A stretch of DNA of 64,000 nucleotides from Clavibacter zhangzhiyongii (GTDB lineage Bacteria; Actinomycetota; Actinomycetes; Actinomycetales; Microbacteriaceae): NCBI RefSeq assembly GCF_014775655.1, contig NZ_CP061274.1, forward strand, positions 2,232,001 through 2,296,000. Reading direction: 5' to 3'. The translations under genes were made by a program, and so were the position numbers. The notes below the pieces were generated by a model, which worked only from the letters and a program-made list of their open reading frames with translations, was not told the origin of the DNA and ran no database searches. Positions 1 through 11,419 of the stretch are shown piece by piece (positions within the stretch are counted from its first letter, which is position 1; each line of letters begins with the position of its first letter).

Positions 1-2
1 GC

Positions 3-491
3 GTCCAGCTCGACTTCCTCGGCGCAGGCACCGTGCTGTGGTCCATCGCGAACATCGTGACCTGGACCTACACGGGCTACAACATGCTCATCATCATCGC
101 CCAGCTGAAGTCGATCCCCGGCGACGTGTACGAGGCCGCGCGCATCGACGGCGCGGGCGCGTGGCGCACCGCCATGTCGATCCAGCTGCCGCTCATCCGG
201 CCGGCGCTCGTGCTCGCGAGCGTGTTCTCGATCATCGGCACGCTCCAGCTCTTCGCGGAGCCGCAGGTGCTCGCCGTCTCGGCGCCGGCGATCGACTCGC
301 AGTACACGCCGAACCTGTCGGCCTACACCACGGCGTTCGCGTACAACGACTACGGCGTGGCCGCGGCGCAGGCGGTCATCATCGCCCTCGCCGCGTTCGT
401 GCTGTCGTTCGCGTTCCTGGGGCTCACCAACCGCAAGCCCAAGGAGGAGCGGGAAGCCGCCGCCCGGAAGAAGAAGGAGGCGCGCGCATGA
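3..491 (+). CDS. Sugar ABC transporter permease (MalF/UgpA type), 5'-truncated by window edge
   Basis: Inner-membrane permease subunit of a carbohydrate ABC importer. The reading frame is open to the window edge, so the N-terminal half is missing. The visible part shows the cytoplasmic EAA loop (EAARIDGAGAWRTA, then LPLIRPAL), which docks on the ATPase, followed by hydrophobic segments (around ALVLASVFSIIGTLQLF and AAAQAVIIALAAFVLSF) and a basic, charged C-terminal tail. It overlaps the next permease by ATGA, indicating translational coupling. A beta-galactosidase follows, so a galactoside is a reasonable substrate guess, but nothing in the permease itself fixes that. The solute-binding protein presumably lies upstream, outside the window. 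Confidence 0.9.
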   Translation, partial: VQLDFLGAGTVLWSIANIVTWTYTGYNMLIIIAQLKSIPGDVYEAARIDGAGAWRTAMSIQLPLIRPALVLASVFSIIGTLQLFAEPQVLAVSAPAIDSQYTPNLSAYTTAFAYNDYGVAAAQAVIIALAAFVLSFAFLGLTNRKPKEEREAAARKKKEARA

Positions 492-1459
492 CCGCCACGG
501 AGATCCGACCGACCACGGGCGACGCCGCCGGGGAGAAGGCGGAGCGGAAGCGCCTCGCGCAGGCCGCCGAGGCGAAGGTGAGCCGCCCCTCCAAGGCCGG
601 GCGGACGACGGCGGGGGCGGGCGCGAAGCCGGCGACCCGGATCCTCGTCACGGCGATCCTCGCGCTCGTCGCGCTGTACTTCCTCGTCCCCGTCTACTAC
701 ATCGTGGTCGCGGCCACGAAGACGACGGCCGACCTGTTCAGCACCAACGGGTTCCTGTTCGCGAACATGAACCTCTGGCAGAACCTCACGATGGTGTTCA
801 CGTACGACGACGGCATCTTCGTGCGCTGGTTCCTGAACTCGGTGCTCTACGCGGGGGTGGGCGCGCTCATCGCGACGTACTTCGCGGCCGCCGGCGGGTA
901 CGCGCTCGCGAAGTACCGGTTCCGGGGGTCGAACATCGTGTTCGGCACCATCCTCGGCGGCGTGCTCGTGCCCGGCACCGCCACCGCGCTGCCGCTGTTC
1001 CTCCTGTTCAGCAGCATGGGGATCGCGAACACGTACTGGTCGGTGCTCATCCCGTCGCTCGTGTCGCCGTTCGGCCTGTTCCTCTGCCGGATCTACGCGC
1101 AGGCGTCGGTGGAGGACGCGGTGATCGAGTCGGGGCGGATCGACGGGGCGAGCGAGCTGCGGATCTTCCACACGCTCGCGCTGCGCTCCATGACGCCCGC
1201 GCTCGTGACGGTGTTCCTCTTCCAGCTCGTCGGCATCTGGAACAACTACTTCCTGCCGCTGATCATGCTGGCCGACGACAAGCTCTACCCGATCACGCTC
1301 GGCCTCAACAACTGGCGGAGCCAGGTCGACCGGCTGCCGGAGTTCTACCAGCTCACCACCGGAGGGGTGCTCGTCTCGATCATCCCGCTCATCGCCGCGA
1401 TGATCGTGCTGCAGCGGTTCTGGCGGGGCGGCCTGACGGACGGGGCGGTCAAGGGCTGA
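488..1459 (+). CDS. Sugar ABC transporter permease (MalG type)
   Basis: Second inner-membrane permease of the importer, 323 aa. A long basic, Ala/Lys-rich cytoplasmic N-terminus (about 50 residues) precedes the first membrane helix (ILVTAILALVALYFLVPVYYIVV). The EAA-like loop is SGRIDGASELRIFHTLAL and the chain ends with GGLTDGAVKG, a tail typical of MalG-type subunits. The start ATG overlaps the previous stop (ATGA), with a purine-rich stretch (aagaaggagg) just upstream as ribosome-binding site. No ATPase gene follows; a beta-galactosidase is next, after a hairpin terminator. Many actinobacterial sugar importers use one shared MsiK-type ATPase, and that is inferred here. Confidence 0.93.
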   Translation: MTATEIRPTTGDAAGEKAERKRLAQAAEAKVSRPSKAGRTTAGAGAKPATRILVTAILALVALYFLVPVYYIVVAATKTTADLFSTNGFLFANMNLWQNLTMVFTYDDGIFVRWFLNSVLYAGVGALIATYFAAAGGYALAKYRFRGSNIVFGTILGGVLVPGTATALPLFLLFSSMGIANTYWSVLIPSLVSPFGLFLCRIYAQASVEDAVIESGRIDGASELRIFHTLALRSMTPALVTVFLFQLVGIWNNYFLPLIMLADDKLYPITLGLNNWRSQVDRLPEFYQLTTGGVLVSIIPLIAAMIVLQRFWRGGLTDGAVKG

Positions 1460-4663
<3,204 letters not shown>

Positions 4664-4668
4664 CGACC

Positions 4669-4700
4669 GCGGCGGCGGACCTCCCGGGGTCCGCCGCCGC
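4669..4700 (+). terminator. Hairpin terminator after lacZ
   Basis: A perfect 12-bp stem (gcggcggcggac / gtccgccgccgc) with an 8-nt loop begins five bases after the lacZ stop. No T-run follows. It likely ends the lacZ transcript ahead of the oxidase gene. Confidence 0.65.
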
Positions 4701-4797
4701 ATCCGACGCGGCCCGGCCGCACGACACGCTCGCCCTCCGGCCGGAGGGCGGGCAAGCTGGAGACGACGGCGTCCGACGGCGGGCGCGAGGAGGACCA

Positions 4798-6084
4798 ATG
4801 ACCGACACCATCGAGCAGGGCACCGCGGGCACCAACTGGGCCGGCAACTACGCGTACACGGCCCGGACGGTCCACGCGCCGACGACCGTCGAGGAGCTGC
4901 GCGCCATCGTGCGCGACGCGCCCCGCATCCGCGTGCTCGGATCGCGCCACTCGTTCAACGACATCGCCGACTCGGACGTGCTGGTCTCGCTCGCCGAGCT
5001 GCCCGCCGACCTCGTGGTCGACCGCGACGCGAGCACCGTCACGTTCTCGGCCGGCCTCGCCTACGGGAAGCTCGCGGAGCTGCTCGGCGAGGAGGGCCTC
5101 GCGATCCACAACCTCGCGTCGCTGCCGCACATCTCGGTCGCGGGCGCGATCGCCACGGCGACCCACGGATCCGGCATCGGCAACGGCAACCTCGGCACCG
5201 CCGTCGCGGCCCTCGAGCTGATCACGGCCGACGGCGAGACCGTCACGTACCGCCGCGGCGACGACGACTTCGACGGCGTCGTGGTGGGCCTCGGCGCGCT
5301 CGGCGTGGTCACGCGCGTGACCCTCGACGTCGAGCCCTCGTACCTCGTGCGCCAGCGCGTCTTCGAGGGCCTCAGCTGGGACGCGTTCGACGCGAACCTC
5401 GAGGACGTCTTCGGCGGCGCCTACAGCGTCAGCGTCTTCACGCGCTTCGGCGAGACCACCGACCAGGTGTGGCTGAAGAGCCGCGTGCAGCTCGACGTCG
5501 ACGGCCAGCCCGAGGACGAGGTCGTCATGGAGGACTACTTCGGCGCTCCCGCCGCCACCGAGGAGCGCCACCCGATCCTCGGCATCGATCCGGTGAACAG
5601 CACCTCGCAGCTCGGGGTCGTCGGCCTCTGGTCCGACCGCCTCTCGCACTTCAAGATGGGCTTCACGCCGAGCGACGGCGAGGAGATCCAGTCGGAGTTC
5701 CACGTCCCGCTCGACCGCGCCGTCGAGGCCGTGCAGGCGCTGCGCGCGATGGGCGACCGGATCCGCCCGATCCTCCTCGTCTGCGAGCTGCGCGCCGTCG
5801 CCGAGGACCGGCTGTGGCTGAGCCCGCAGCACGGCCAGGCGACCATCGGCCTGCACTTCACGTGGAAGCGCGACCAGGCGGCCGTCGAGGCGCTGCTCGT
5901 GGAGCTGGAGGCGGCCATCCGCCCGTTCGGCGCGCGACCGCACTGGGGCAAGGTCTTCACCGCGACCGCGGCCGACATCGCGCCGCTCTACCCGCGCTCG
6001 GGTGACTTCCTCGCCCTGGCGGAGCGCCTGGACCCGACGCACAAGTTCCGGAACGCGTGGTTCGAGCGCTCGCTCCTCGGCTGA
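4798..6084 (+). CDS. FAD-linked oxidoreductase, alditol oxidase / aldonolactone oxidase family
   Basis: A 428-aa flavoprotein of the vanillyl-alcohol-oxidase fold. The N-terminal FAD-binding domain carries GSRHSFNDIAD, where His51 aligns with the histidine that binds FAD covalently in Streptomyces alditol oxidase. Further FAD contacts are in SVAGAIATATHGSG. The C-terminal HWGKVF and LDPTHKFRNAWF motifs fit the D-arabinono-1,4-lactone oxidase C-terminal domain. Length matches AldO (about 418 aa). Such enzymes oxidise xylitol, sorbitol or sugar lactones and release hydrogen peroxide. The ATG has a strong gaggagg site. A mycoredoxin gene follows, which may be coincidental. Exact substrate is not resolvable from sequence. 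Confidence 0.85.
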   Translation: MTDTIEQGTAGTNWAGNYAYTARTVHAPTTVEELRAIVRDAPRIRVLGSRHSFNDIADSDVLVSLAELPADLVVDRDASTVTFSAGLAYGKLAELLGEEGLAIHNLASLPHISVAGAIATATHGSGIGNGNLGTAVAALELITADGETVTYRRGDDDFDGVVVGLGALGVVTRVTLDVEPSYLVRQRVFEGLSWDAFDANLEDVFGGAYSVSVFTRFGETTDQVWLKSRVQLDVDGQPEDEVVMEDYFGAPAATEERHPILGIDPVNSTSQLGVVGLWSDRLSHFKMGFTPSDGEEIQSEFHVPLDRAVEAVQALRAMGDRIRPILLVCELRAVAEDRLWLSPQHGQATIGLHFTWKRDQAAVEALLVELEAAIRPFGARPHWGKVFTATAADIAPLYPRSGDFLALAERLDPTHKFRNAWFERSLLG

Positions 6085-6112
6085 TCGCCATCCCGCTCTG
6101 ATCGGCACCTGG

Positions 6113-6163
6113 CCCGGGATCCCCGCGGCCGGAGGCATGTCCTCCGGCCGGGGGGATCCCGGG
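6113..6163 (+). terminator. Long hairpin terminator after the alditol-oxidase-like gene
   Basis: An inverted repeat of over 20 bp arms (cccgggatcccc...ggccggagg / cctccggcc...ggggatcccggg, one small internal asymmetry) with a 5-nt loop (catgt) lies between the oxidase stop and the mycoredoxin promoter. The arms include GGATCC. Confidence 0.7.
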
Positions 6164-6183
6164 TCGGCGTCGTGTTCGGCGCG

Positions 6184-6189
6184 TAGGGT
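6184..6189 (+). promoter_or_regulatory. -10 box (TAGGGT), leaderless promoter of the mycoredoxin gene
   Basis: TAGGGT matches the actinobacterial TANNNT -10 consensus and ends 7 nt before ATG 6197. No Shine-Dalgarno sequence lies between them, so transcription probably begins at or beside the start codon. Confidence 0.6.
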
Positions 6190-6196
6190 GAGCAGC

Positions 6197-6466
6197 ATGG
6201 CGCCCGAGACCTCCTCCTACGTACCTGCCCCCGGGCGGATCACGATGTTCTCCACCACCTGGTGCGGCTACTGCCGCCGGCTGAAGTCGCAGCTCGATCG
6301 GGCCGGCATCGGCTACGACGAGGTGGACATCGAGCAGGTGCCCGGCACCGCCGAGCTGGTCGAGGCCATCAACGGCGGCAACCAGACCGTCCCCACGGTC
6401 CTCTTCCCCGACGGCTCGTCCGCCACCAACCCGTCGCTCGCCGACGTGACCGCGAAGGTGGCCTGA
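6197..6466 (+). CDS. mrx1: Mycoredoxin (glutaredoxin-fold, CGYC)
   Basis: An 89-aa thioredoxin-fold oxidoreductase. The redox motif is WCGYC (Cys23, Cys26), the sequence typical of mycoredoxin-1, which reduces mycothiol-protein mixed disulfides in Actinobacteria. The cis-proline motif is QTVPTV. No signal peptide, so it acts in the cytoplasm. I chose ATG 6197 because it gives the normal family length and follows a -10 box by 7 nt; an upstream in-frame ATG would add an unrelated tail that runs through the terminator hairpin. Only three bases separate it from the maltokinase gene, so the two are co-transcribed. Confidence 0.88.
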   Translation: MAPETSSYVPAPGRITMFSTTWCGYCRRLKSQLDRAGIGYDEVDIEQVPGTAELVEAINGGNQTVPTVLFPDGSSATNPSLADVTAKVA

Positions 6467-6469
6467 GCC

Positions 6470-7939
6470 ATGCAGCACCACGACCTCAGCGAGATCCCCG
6501 ACTTCCTCGCCGCCTGGATGCGCGAGCAGCGCTGGTTCGCCTCGAAGGGCACCGAGCCCCGCCTCGAGCGCATCGGCGGCTGGAGCTTCAGCGACGAGGG
6601 CTGGTTCGCCCGCATCGAGACGCACCTGATCATCGACCACGGCAGCGCGAAGCCCGTCCTGTACCAGGTGCCGCTCACCTATCGGCAGGCGCCGCTGGAG
6701 GAGCTGAAGCCCTTCCACATCGGCACCACGGTCGAGGACGACGGCGTCGAGCTGCACGTCTACGACGGCCCGCACGACCCCGCGTACGCGTGGGCGCTCA
6801 TCCGCACGATCCTCGACGACCGCGAGGCCGACGTCGACGAGACCTCGCTCGGCGCGACCGCCCGCGGCCAGCGCCAGCCGGGCGTGGAGATCGCGACCGT
6901 CGTCGGATCCCACGTGCTCTCGGGCGAGCAGTCGAACACGTCGATCATCTACGACATGGTCTCGGCCGACGGCCAGGCCATCAACCCGATGATCGTCAAG
7001 GTCTTCCGCGCGCTGCACCACGGCGAGAACCCCGACGTCGTGCTCCAGTCCGCCATCGCGGGCGCCGGATCCCGGCTCGTGCCGCAGACCATGGGCAGCG
7101 TGCTGGCCCAGTGGAGCGACTCCGGCCGCGAGGAGGGACGCGCCGTCGGGCACGTCGCCTTCGCGCAGGAGTTCCTGCCCGGCGTCACCGACGCGTGGCG
7201 CGTCGCGCTCCGCGCCGCCGAGGCCGACGAGGACTTCCAGGCGCAGGCTCGCGCGCTCGGCGAGGCGACCGCCGACGTGCACGCCACGCTCGCCGCCGCG
7301 CTGCCCACCGTCGAGGCGACCCCCGAGGTCATCGAGGGCATCATGGTCAGCTTCCGCCGCCGACACGCGACGGCCGAGCGCGAGGTCCCCGAGATCGCCG
7401 CCTTCCACGACGCCATCGCGAGCGTGTACGACGCCGCCGAGAAGGGCGAGTGGCCGAAGCTGCAGCGCATCCACGGCGACTACCACCTCGGCCAGGTGCT
7501 CTCGGTGCCGAACCGCGGCTGGGTCCTCCTCGACTTCGAGGGCGAGCCGCTCCGGCCCATGCACGAGCGCTCGCTGCCCGACGTCACGCTCCGCGACGTC
7601 GCGGGCATGCTCCGCTCGTTCGACTACGTCGCCGGCTCCTACGCGCTCGCGCACCCCGGCAAGTCCGCCGCCGCGTGGGCGTCCGCCGCCCGCCGCGCGT
7701 TCGTCGACGGCTACATCGCCCGCTCCGGCACCGACCTCCGCGCGAACCGGGCCCTGCTCGACGCGTTCGAGATCGACAAGGCCGTGTACGAGGCGATCTA
7801 CGAGGTCCGCAACCGTCCCGGCTGGCTGTCGATCCCGCTGCAGGCCGTCGCGCGCCTCGCGACCCGCTCGAGCACGCTCGGCGCGGCGACCACGCCGGGC
7901 GCGACGGGACCGCGCGAGGCGGGGCCGATCAGCTCCTGA
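6470..7939 (+). CDS. mak: Maltokinase
   Basis: Phosphorylates maltose at C1 with ATP, giving maltose-1-phosphate for GlgE-dependent alpha-glucan synthesis. The 489-aa protein has the maltokinase N-terminal cap domain (WMREQRWFASKG near residues 17-28) and an aminoglycoside-phosphotransferase-like kinase domain. Catalytic HGDYHLGQVL starts at about His335 and the Mg-binding DFEGEP at Asp355. It follows the mycoredoxin gene by three bases. The usual partners (treS, glgE, glgB) are not in this window, so the pathway genes must be elsewhere or the gene has moved. Some sugar-kinase relatives are annotated as trehalose-synthase-fused kinases; here the kinase is free-standing. Confidence 0.87.
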   Translation: MQHHDLSEIPDFLAAWMREQRWFASKGTEPRLERIGGWSFSDEGWFARIETHLIIDHGSAKPVLYQVPLTYRQAPLEELKPFHIGTTVEDDGVELHVYDGPHDPAYAWALIRTILDDREADVDETSLGATARGQRQPGVEIATVVGSHVLSGEQSNTSIIYDMVSADGQAINPMIVKVFRALHHGENPDVVLQSAIAGAGSRLVPQTMGSVLAQWSDSGREEGRAVGHVAFAQEFLPGVTDAWRVALRAAEADEDFQAQARALGEATADVHATLAAALPTVEATPEVIEGIMVSFRRRHATAEREVPEIAAFHDAIASVYDAAEKGEWPKLQRIHGDYHLGQVLSVPNRGWVLLDFEGEPLRPMHERSLPDVTLRDVAGMLRSFDYVAGSYALAHPGKSAAAWASAARRAFVDGYIARSGTDLRANRALLDAFEIDKAVYEAIYEVRNRPGWLSIPLQAVARLATRSSTLGAATTPGATGPREAGPISS

Positions 7940-7977
7940 TCCGCGAGGACGGCCGGGGGCCGGTCGTCGCCCGTCGG

Positions 7978-7983
7978 TAGGCT
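7978..7983 (+). promoter_or_regulatory. -10 box (TAGGCT), leaderless promoter of ptrB
   Basis: TAGGCT ends 6 nt before ATG 7990, and the six bases between (ggcggg) are too close to the start to act as a normal ribosome-binding site. A leaderless transcript is predicted. Confidence 0.6.
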
Positions 7984-7989
7984 GGCGGG

Positions 7990-10155
7990 ATGACCGACCC
8001 CGCCATCCCGGCCGTCTCCTCCCCCGCATCCGAGTCCTCCTCCACCCCGCCCGTCGCGGATCAGCGCCCCGTCGAGCGCACGTTCCACGGCGACACGTTC
8101 GTCGACCGGTACGAGTGGCTGCGCGACAAGGACGACGCCGACGTCATCGCGTACCTCGAGGCCGAGAACGCGTACACGGACGGCAGGACCGCGCACCTGG
8201 AGCCGCTGCGCGAGGCGATCTTCACGGAGATCAAGGACCGCACGCAGGAGACCGACCTCTCGGTCCCCGTCCGCGAGGGCGACTGGTGGTACTACGCCCG
8301 CACGGTCGAGGGGTCGCAGTACGCGATCCGCTGCCGCCGTCCCGTCGCCGGCCCCGACGACTGGACCCCGCCCGCGATCGAGCCCGCGGCCGACGGCGCC
8401 GCCGTCCCCGGCGAGCAGGTGCTCCTCGACTCCAACGTCGAGGCCGACGGCCACGAGTTCTTCTCGCTCGGCGCGTTCGAGGTCAGCCCCGACGGATCGC
8501 TCCTCGCGTACTCGACCGACGTCGAGGGCGACGAGCGCTTCACGCTGCGGATCCGCGACCTCGCCACGGGCGAGGACCTCGCCGACGAGATCCCCGGCAC
8601 GAGCCACGGCGCCACCTTCTCGGCGCACGGCGACCACCTCTTCTACGTGACGGTCGACGACGCCTGGCGCCCCGACACCGTGTGGCGCCACCGCGTCGGC
8701 ACGCCCGCCGCGCAGGACGTCAAGGTGTTCACCGAGCCCGACGAGAGCTACTTCGTGGGCTTCGGCATGACCCGCAGCCGCCAGTACCTCGTGATCGAGG
8801 TGGGCTCGAAGATCACGACCGAGGTGCTCCTGCTCGACGCCGGCGATGCCACGGGCGCGTTCCGCCCCGTCTGGCCGCGCCGCCACGGCGTGGAGTACGA
8901 CGTCGACCACGCGGTCATCGACGGCAGCGACCGGCTCCTCATCCTGCACAACGACGGCGCCACCAACTTCGAGCTCATCGACGTGCCCGCCGACGACCCC
9001 ACTTCCACCACCGACCGCCAGGTCGTCATCCCCCACGACGACGAGGTGCGCCTCGAGGACGCCAGCGCGTTCGCCGACCACCTCGTCATCTCCTACCGCC
9101 GCGAGGGCCTCACCCGGGTCGGCGTGATCCCCTTCGACCGCGTCCTCGACGGCGGGCAGCTGCACGAGATCGCGTTCGACGAGCCGATCTACACGGTCGG
9201 CACGGCGGGCAACCCCGAGTTCGCGCAGCCCACCGTGCGCCTCGGGTACACGAGCCTCGCGACACCGGCCACCACCTACGACTACGTGCTCGCCACCCGC
9301 GAGCTCCGCCTCCTCAAGCAGCAGCCCGTGCGCGGCGGCTACGACCCGGACGACTACGTGCAGACCCGCGAGTGGGCGACCGCGGAGGACGGCACCGAGA
9401 TCCCGCTGTCGGTGGTCTACAAGCGCGGCCTCGTGCACCCCGGCACGCCCGCACCGCTCCTGCTGTACGGCTACGGCTCGTACGAGGCGAGCATCGACCC
9501 GTCGTTCTCCATCGCGCGGCTGTCGCTGCTCGACCGGGGCATGGCGTTCGTCATCGCGCACGTGCGCGGCGGCGGCGAGATGGGCCGCCGCTGGTACGAC
9601 GAGGGCAAGACGCTCACGAAGCGCAACACCTTCACCGACTTCGTGGCGGCGGCCGACCACCTCATCGCGCGCGGGTGGACGAGCCCCGACCGCCTCGTCG
9701 CCGAGGGCCGGAGCGCCGGCGGGCTGCTGATGGGCGCGGTCGCGAACATCGCGCCCGACCGCTTCGCGGGGATCCTCGCGGGCGTGCCGTTCGTGGACGC
9801 GCTCACGAGCATCCTCGACCCGTCGCTGCCGCTCACCGTGATCGAGTGGGACGAGTGGGGCGACCCGCTGCACGACGCCGAGGTCTACGCGTACATGAAG
9901 TCGTACACGCCGTACGAGAACGTGCGCGAGGGCGTGGAGTACCCGCGGATCCTCGCGGTCACGAGCCTCAACGACACCCGCGTCCTCTACGTCGAGCCCG
10001 CCAAGTGGACCGCCCGCCTCCGCGAGGTCGGCGCCCCCGTGCTGCTGCGCACCGAGATGCAGGCCGGCCACGGCGGCAAGTCGGGCCGCTACGACGCGTG
10101 GCGCGAGCGCGCCTCCGACTACGCGTGGGTGCTCGACGTGGCGGGGCTCGCCTGA
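7990..10155 (+). CDS. ptrB: Oligopeptidase B (prolyl oligopeptidase family S9A)
   Basis: A 721-aa serine peptidase that cleaves short peptides after Arg or Lys. The N-terminal part is the seven-bladed propeller that excludes large substrates; the C-terminal alpha/beta-hydrolase domain carries the triad Ser575 (GRSAGG), Asp662 (SLNDTRV) and His694 (AGHGGKSG). The motif YGYGSYEASIDPSFS is characteristic of this family. The first 20 or so residues are Ser/Pro/Ala-rich and not a convincing signal peptide, so a cytoplasmic location is expected. It has its own leaderless-type promoter. Family is certain; the Arg/Lys preference is inferred from similarity to oligopeptidase B. Confidence 0.93.
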   Translation: MTDPAIPAVSSPASESSSTPPVADQRPVERTFHGDTFVDRYEWLRDKDDADVIAYLEAENAYTDGRTAHLEPLREAIFTEIKDRTQETDLSVPVREGDWWYYARTVEGSQYAIRCRRPVAGPDDWTPPAIEPAADGAAVPGEQVLLDSNVEADGHEFFSLGAFEVSPDGSLLAYSTDVEGDERFTLRIRDLATGEDLADEIPGTSHGATFSAHGDHLFYVTVDDAWRPDTVWRHRVGTPAAQDVKVFTEPDESYFVGFGMTRSRQYLVIEVGSKITTEVLLLDAGDATGAFRPVWPRRHGVEYDVDHAVIDGSDRLLILHNDGATNFELIDVPADDPTSTTDRQVVIPHDDEVRLEDASAFADHLVISYRREGLTRVGVIPFDRVLDGGQLHEIAFDEPIYTVGTAGNPEFAQPTVRLGYTSLATPATTYDYVLATRELRLLKQQPVRGGYDPDDYVQTREWATAEDGTEIPLSVVYKRGLVHPGTPAPLLLYGYGSYEASIDPSFSIARLSLLDRGMAFVIAHVRGGGEMGRRWYDEGKTLTKRNTFTDFVAAADHLIARGWTSPDRLVAEGRSAGGLLMGAVANIAPDRFAGILAGVPFVDALTSILDPSLPLTVIEWDEWGDPLHDAEVYAYMKSYTPYENVREGVEYPRILAVTSLNDTRVLYVEPAKWTARLREVGAPVLLRTEMQAGHGGKSGRYDAWRERASDYAWVLDVAGLA

Positions 10156-10169
10156 GGCGGGTCTCCGCG

Positions 10170-10481
10170 ATGCCGTCATCGCGATCCTCGGGTGTGACCT
10201 CCGCCGTGATCCCCGCCGTGCTCATCGCCGCCGGCATGACGGCAGCGGTGACGGCGGGCCTCGGCTACCTCACCCGCTTCTCGATGTTCGACGCCCTCTA
10301 CGGGGAGATCGACACGTCGCTGTACCTGCGGATCACGGCCATGACGTCGGTGGAGATGACGGCGATCCTGCTCGGCCTCGCCTCCGCCCTGATCGGCCTC
10401 GTCGTCGCGGTCACGCGGGCCGTCGGCCTACGCCGTCCGCGAGCGCGTCAGGCCAGACGCGGAGGCGACCGCCGGGAGTAG
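10170..10481 (+). CDS. Small membrane protein, unknown function
   Basis: A 103-aa protein that I do not recognise. It has two predicted membrane segments (AVIPAVLIAAGMTAAVTAGLGYL and MTAILLGLASALIGLVVAVTRAV), a short middle region and a very basic C-terminus (RRPRARQARRGGDRRE), suggesting both termini are cytoplasmic. It begins 14 bp after ptrB and is preceded by gaggcgg, so it may be co-transcribed with it. Codon use is normal for the region. It ends just before the TPP riboswitch promoter. Confidence 0.7.
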   Translation: MPSSRSSGVTSAVIPAVLIAAGMTAAVTAGLGYLTRFSMFDALYGEIDTSLYLRITAMTSVEMTAILLGLASALIGLVVAVTRAVGLRRPRARQARRGGDRRE

Positions 10482-10501
10482 GTGCGCTCGCCCGCTGCCC
10501 C

Positions 10502-10507
10502 TAGGGT
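10502..10507 (+). promoter_or_regulatory. -10 box (TAGGGT) for the thiamine operon
   Basis: TAGGGT lies 7 nt before the first paired bases of the TPP riboswitch, so the RNA would begin almost exactly at the aptamer's P1 helix. Confidence 0.55.
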
Positions 10508-10511
10508 GGAT

Positions 10512-10590
10512 CCCTGACACGGGGTGCCCACGAGGGCTGAGATGAGACCCGTCGCACCTGATCCGGTTAGCACCGGCGGAGGGATGTCAT
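10512..10590 (+). promoter_or_regulatory. TPP (THI-box) riboswitch upstream of thiM
   Basis: The conserved THI-box elements are present in order: acacggggtgccc, the pyrimidine-sensing ggctgagatgagaccc, then acctgatccggttag and gcaccggcggagggatgtc. In known TPP riboswitches these form the two parallel arms that grip thiamine pyrophosphate. The aptamer ends only a few bases before ATG 10592 and includes ggaggga, so ligand binding probably hides the ribosome-binding site. It would shut down thiM and the downstream fusion gene when TPP is abundant. Confidence 0.93.
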
Positions 10591-10591
10591 C

Positions 10592-11419
10592 ATGAGCGCT
10601 GCGCGCCCGTCCATCGACGAGATCACGGGGACGGGGAACGCCTCGGCGGACCTCCTCCACCGGCTGCGGGAGCGCACGCCGCTCGTGCAGTGCATCACCA
10701 ACGCGGTCGTCACCGGCTTCACCGCGAACGTCCTCCTCGCGCTGGGCGCCGCGCCCGCGATGACGGACGTGCCGACCGAGGCGGGGCCGTTCGCGCGCAT
10801 CGCGTCGGGCGTGCTCCTGAACCTCGGCACGCCGCACGCCGAGCAGCGCGAGGCCGCCGTCGAGGCCGCCCACGCGGCGCGCGAGGCGGGGACGCCGTGG
10901 GTGCTGGATCCGGTCGCCGTCGGCGCCCTGCCGGTGCGGACCCGGCTCGCGCACGAGCTCGTGGCGCTGTCGCCGACGATCGTGCGCGGCAACGCGTCGG
11001 AGATCATCGCGCTCGCGACCGGCGGGGCGGGCGGCCGCGGGGTCGACGCGACCGACGAGGTGGAGGCGGCGCTCGACGCAGCCAAGCTCCTCGCGCGCAC
11101 CTACGGCACGGTCGTCGCGGTGTCGGGACCGGTCGACCACATCACGGACGGGACGCGGACGGTGCGCGTGCACACGGGCGACGCGCTCCTCACCAAGGTC
11201 ACGGGCGGCGGCTGCGCGCTCGGCGCCGTGATGGCGGCGTTCGCCTCGACGGACCCGGATCCGCTGCGGGCCGCCGTCGCCGCGACGAGCGTCTACACGA
11301 TCGCCGCGGAGATCGCCGCCGAGGGCGCCCGCGGGCCGGGGTCCTTCGCCGTCGCGCTGCTCGACGCGCTCGACGCCGTCATGCCCGAGCTCGTCGCCCG
11401 GCGCGAGCGCCTCTCGTGA
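10592..11419 (+). CDS. thiM: Hydroxyethylthiazole kinase
   Basis: Phosphorylates 4-methyl-5-(2-hydroxyethyl)thiazole (THZ), a thiamine salvage step. At 275 aa it is the normal length. Family motifs are visible: [10 protein letters not shown] near the N-terminus, [18 protein letters not shown] and the ribokinase-like anion-hole TGGGCALGA with Cys208. Its ATG directly follows the riboswitch. The stop overlaps the GTG start of the ThiE-ThiD-TenA fusion (GTGA), so the two are translated together. Confidence 0.96.
   Translation: MSAARPSIDEITGTGNASADLLHRLRERTPLVQCITNAVVTGFTANVLLALGAAPAMTDVPTEAGPFARIASGVLLNLGTPHAEQREAAVEAAHAAREAGTPWVLDPVAVGALPVRTRLAHELVALSPTIVRGNASEIIALATGGAGGRGVDATDEVEAALDAAKLLARTYGTVVAVSGPVDHITDGTRTVRVHTGDALLTKVTGGGCALGAVMAAFASTDPDPLRAAVAATSVYTIAAEIAAEGARGPGSFAVALLDALDAVMPELVARRERLS

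Noticed and set aside
6002-6196. N-terminal extension of the mycoredoxin frame
   Set aside because: It would run through the oxidase coding end and the terminator hairpin; the short form matches family length.
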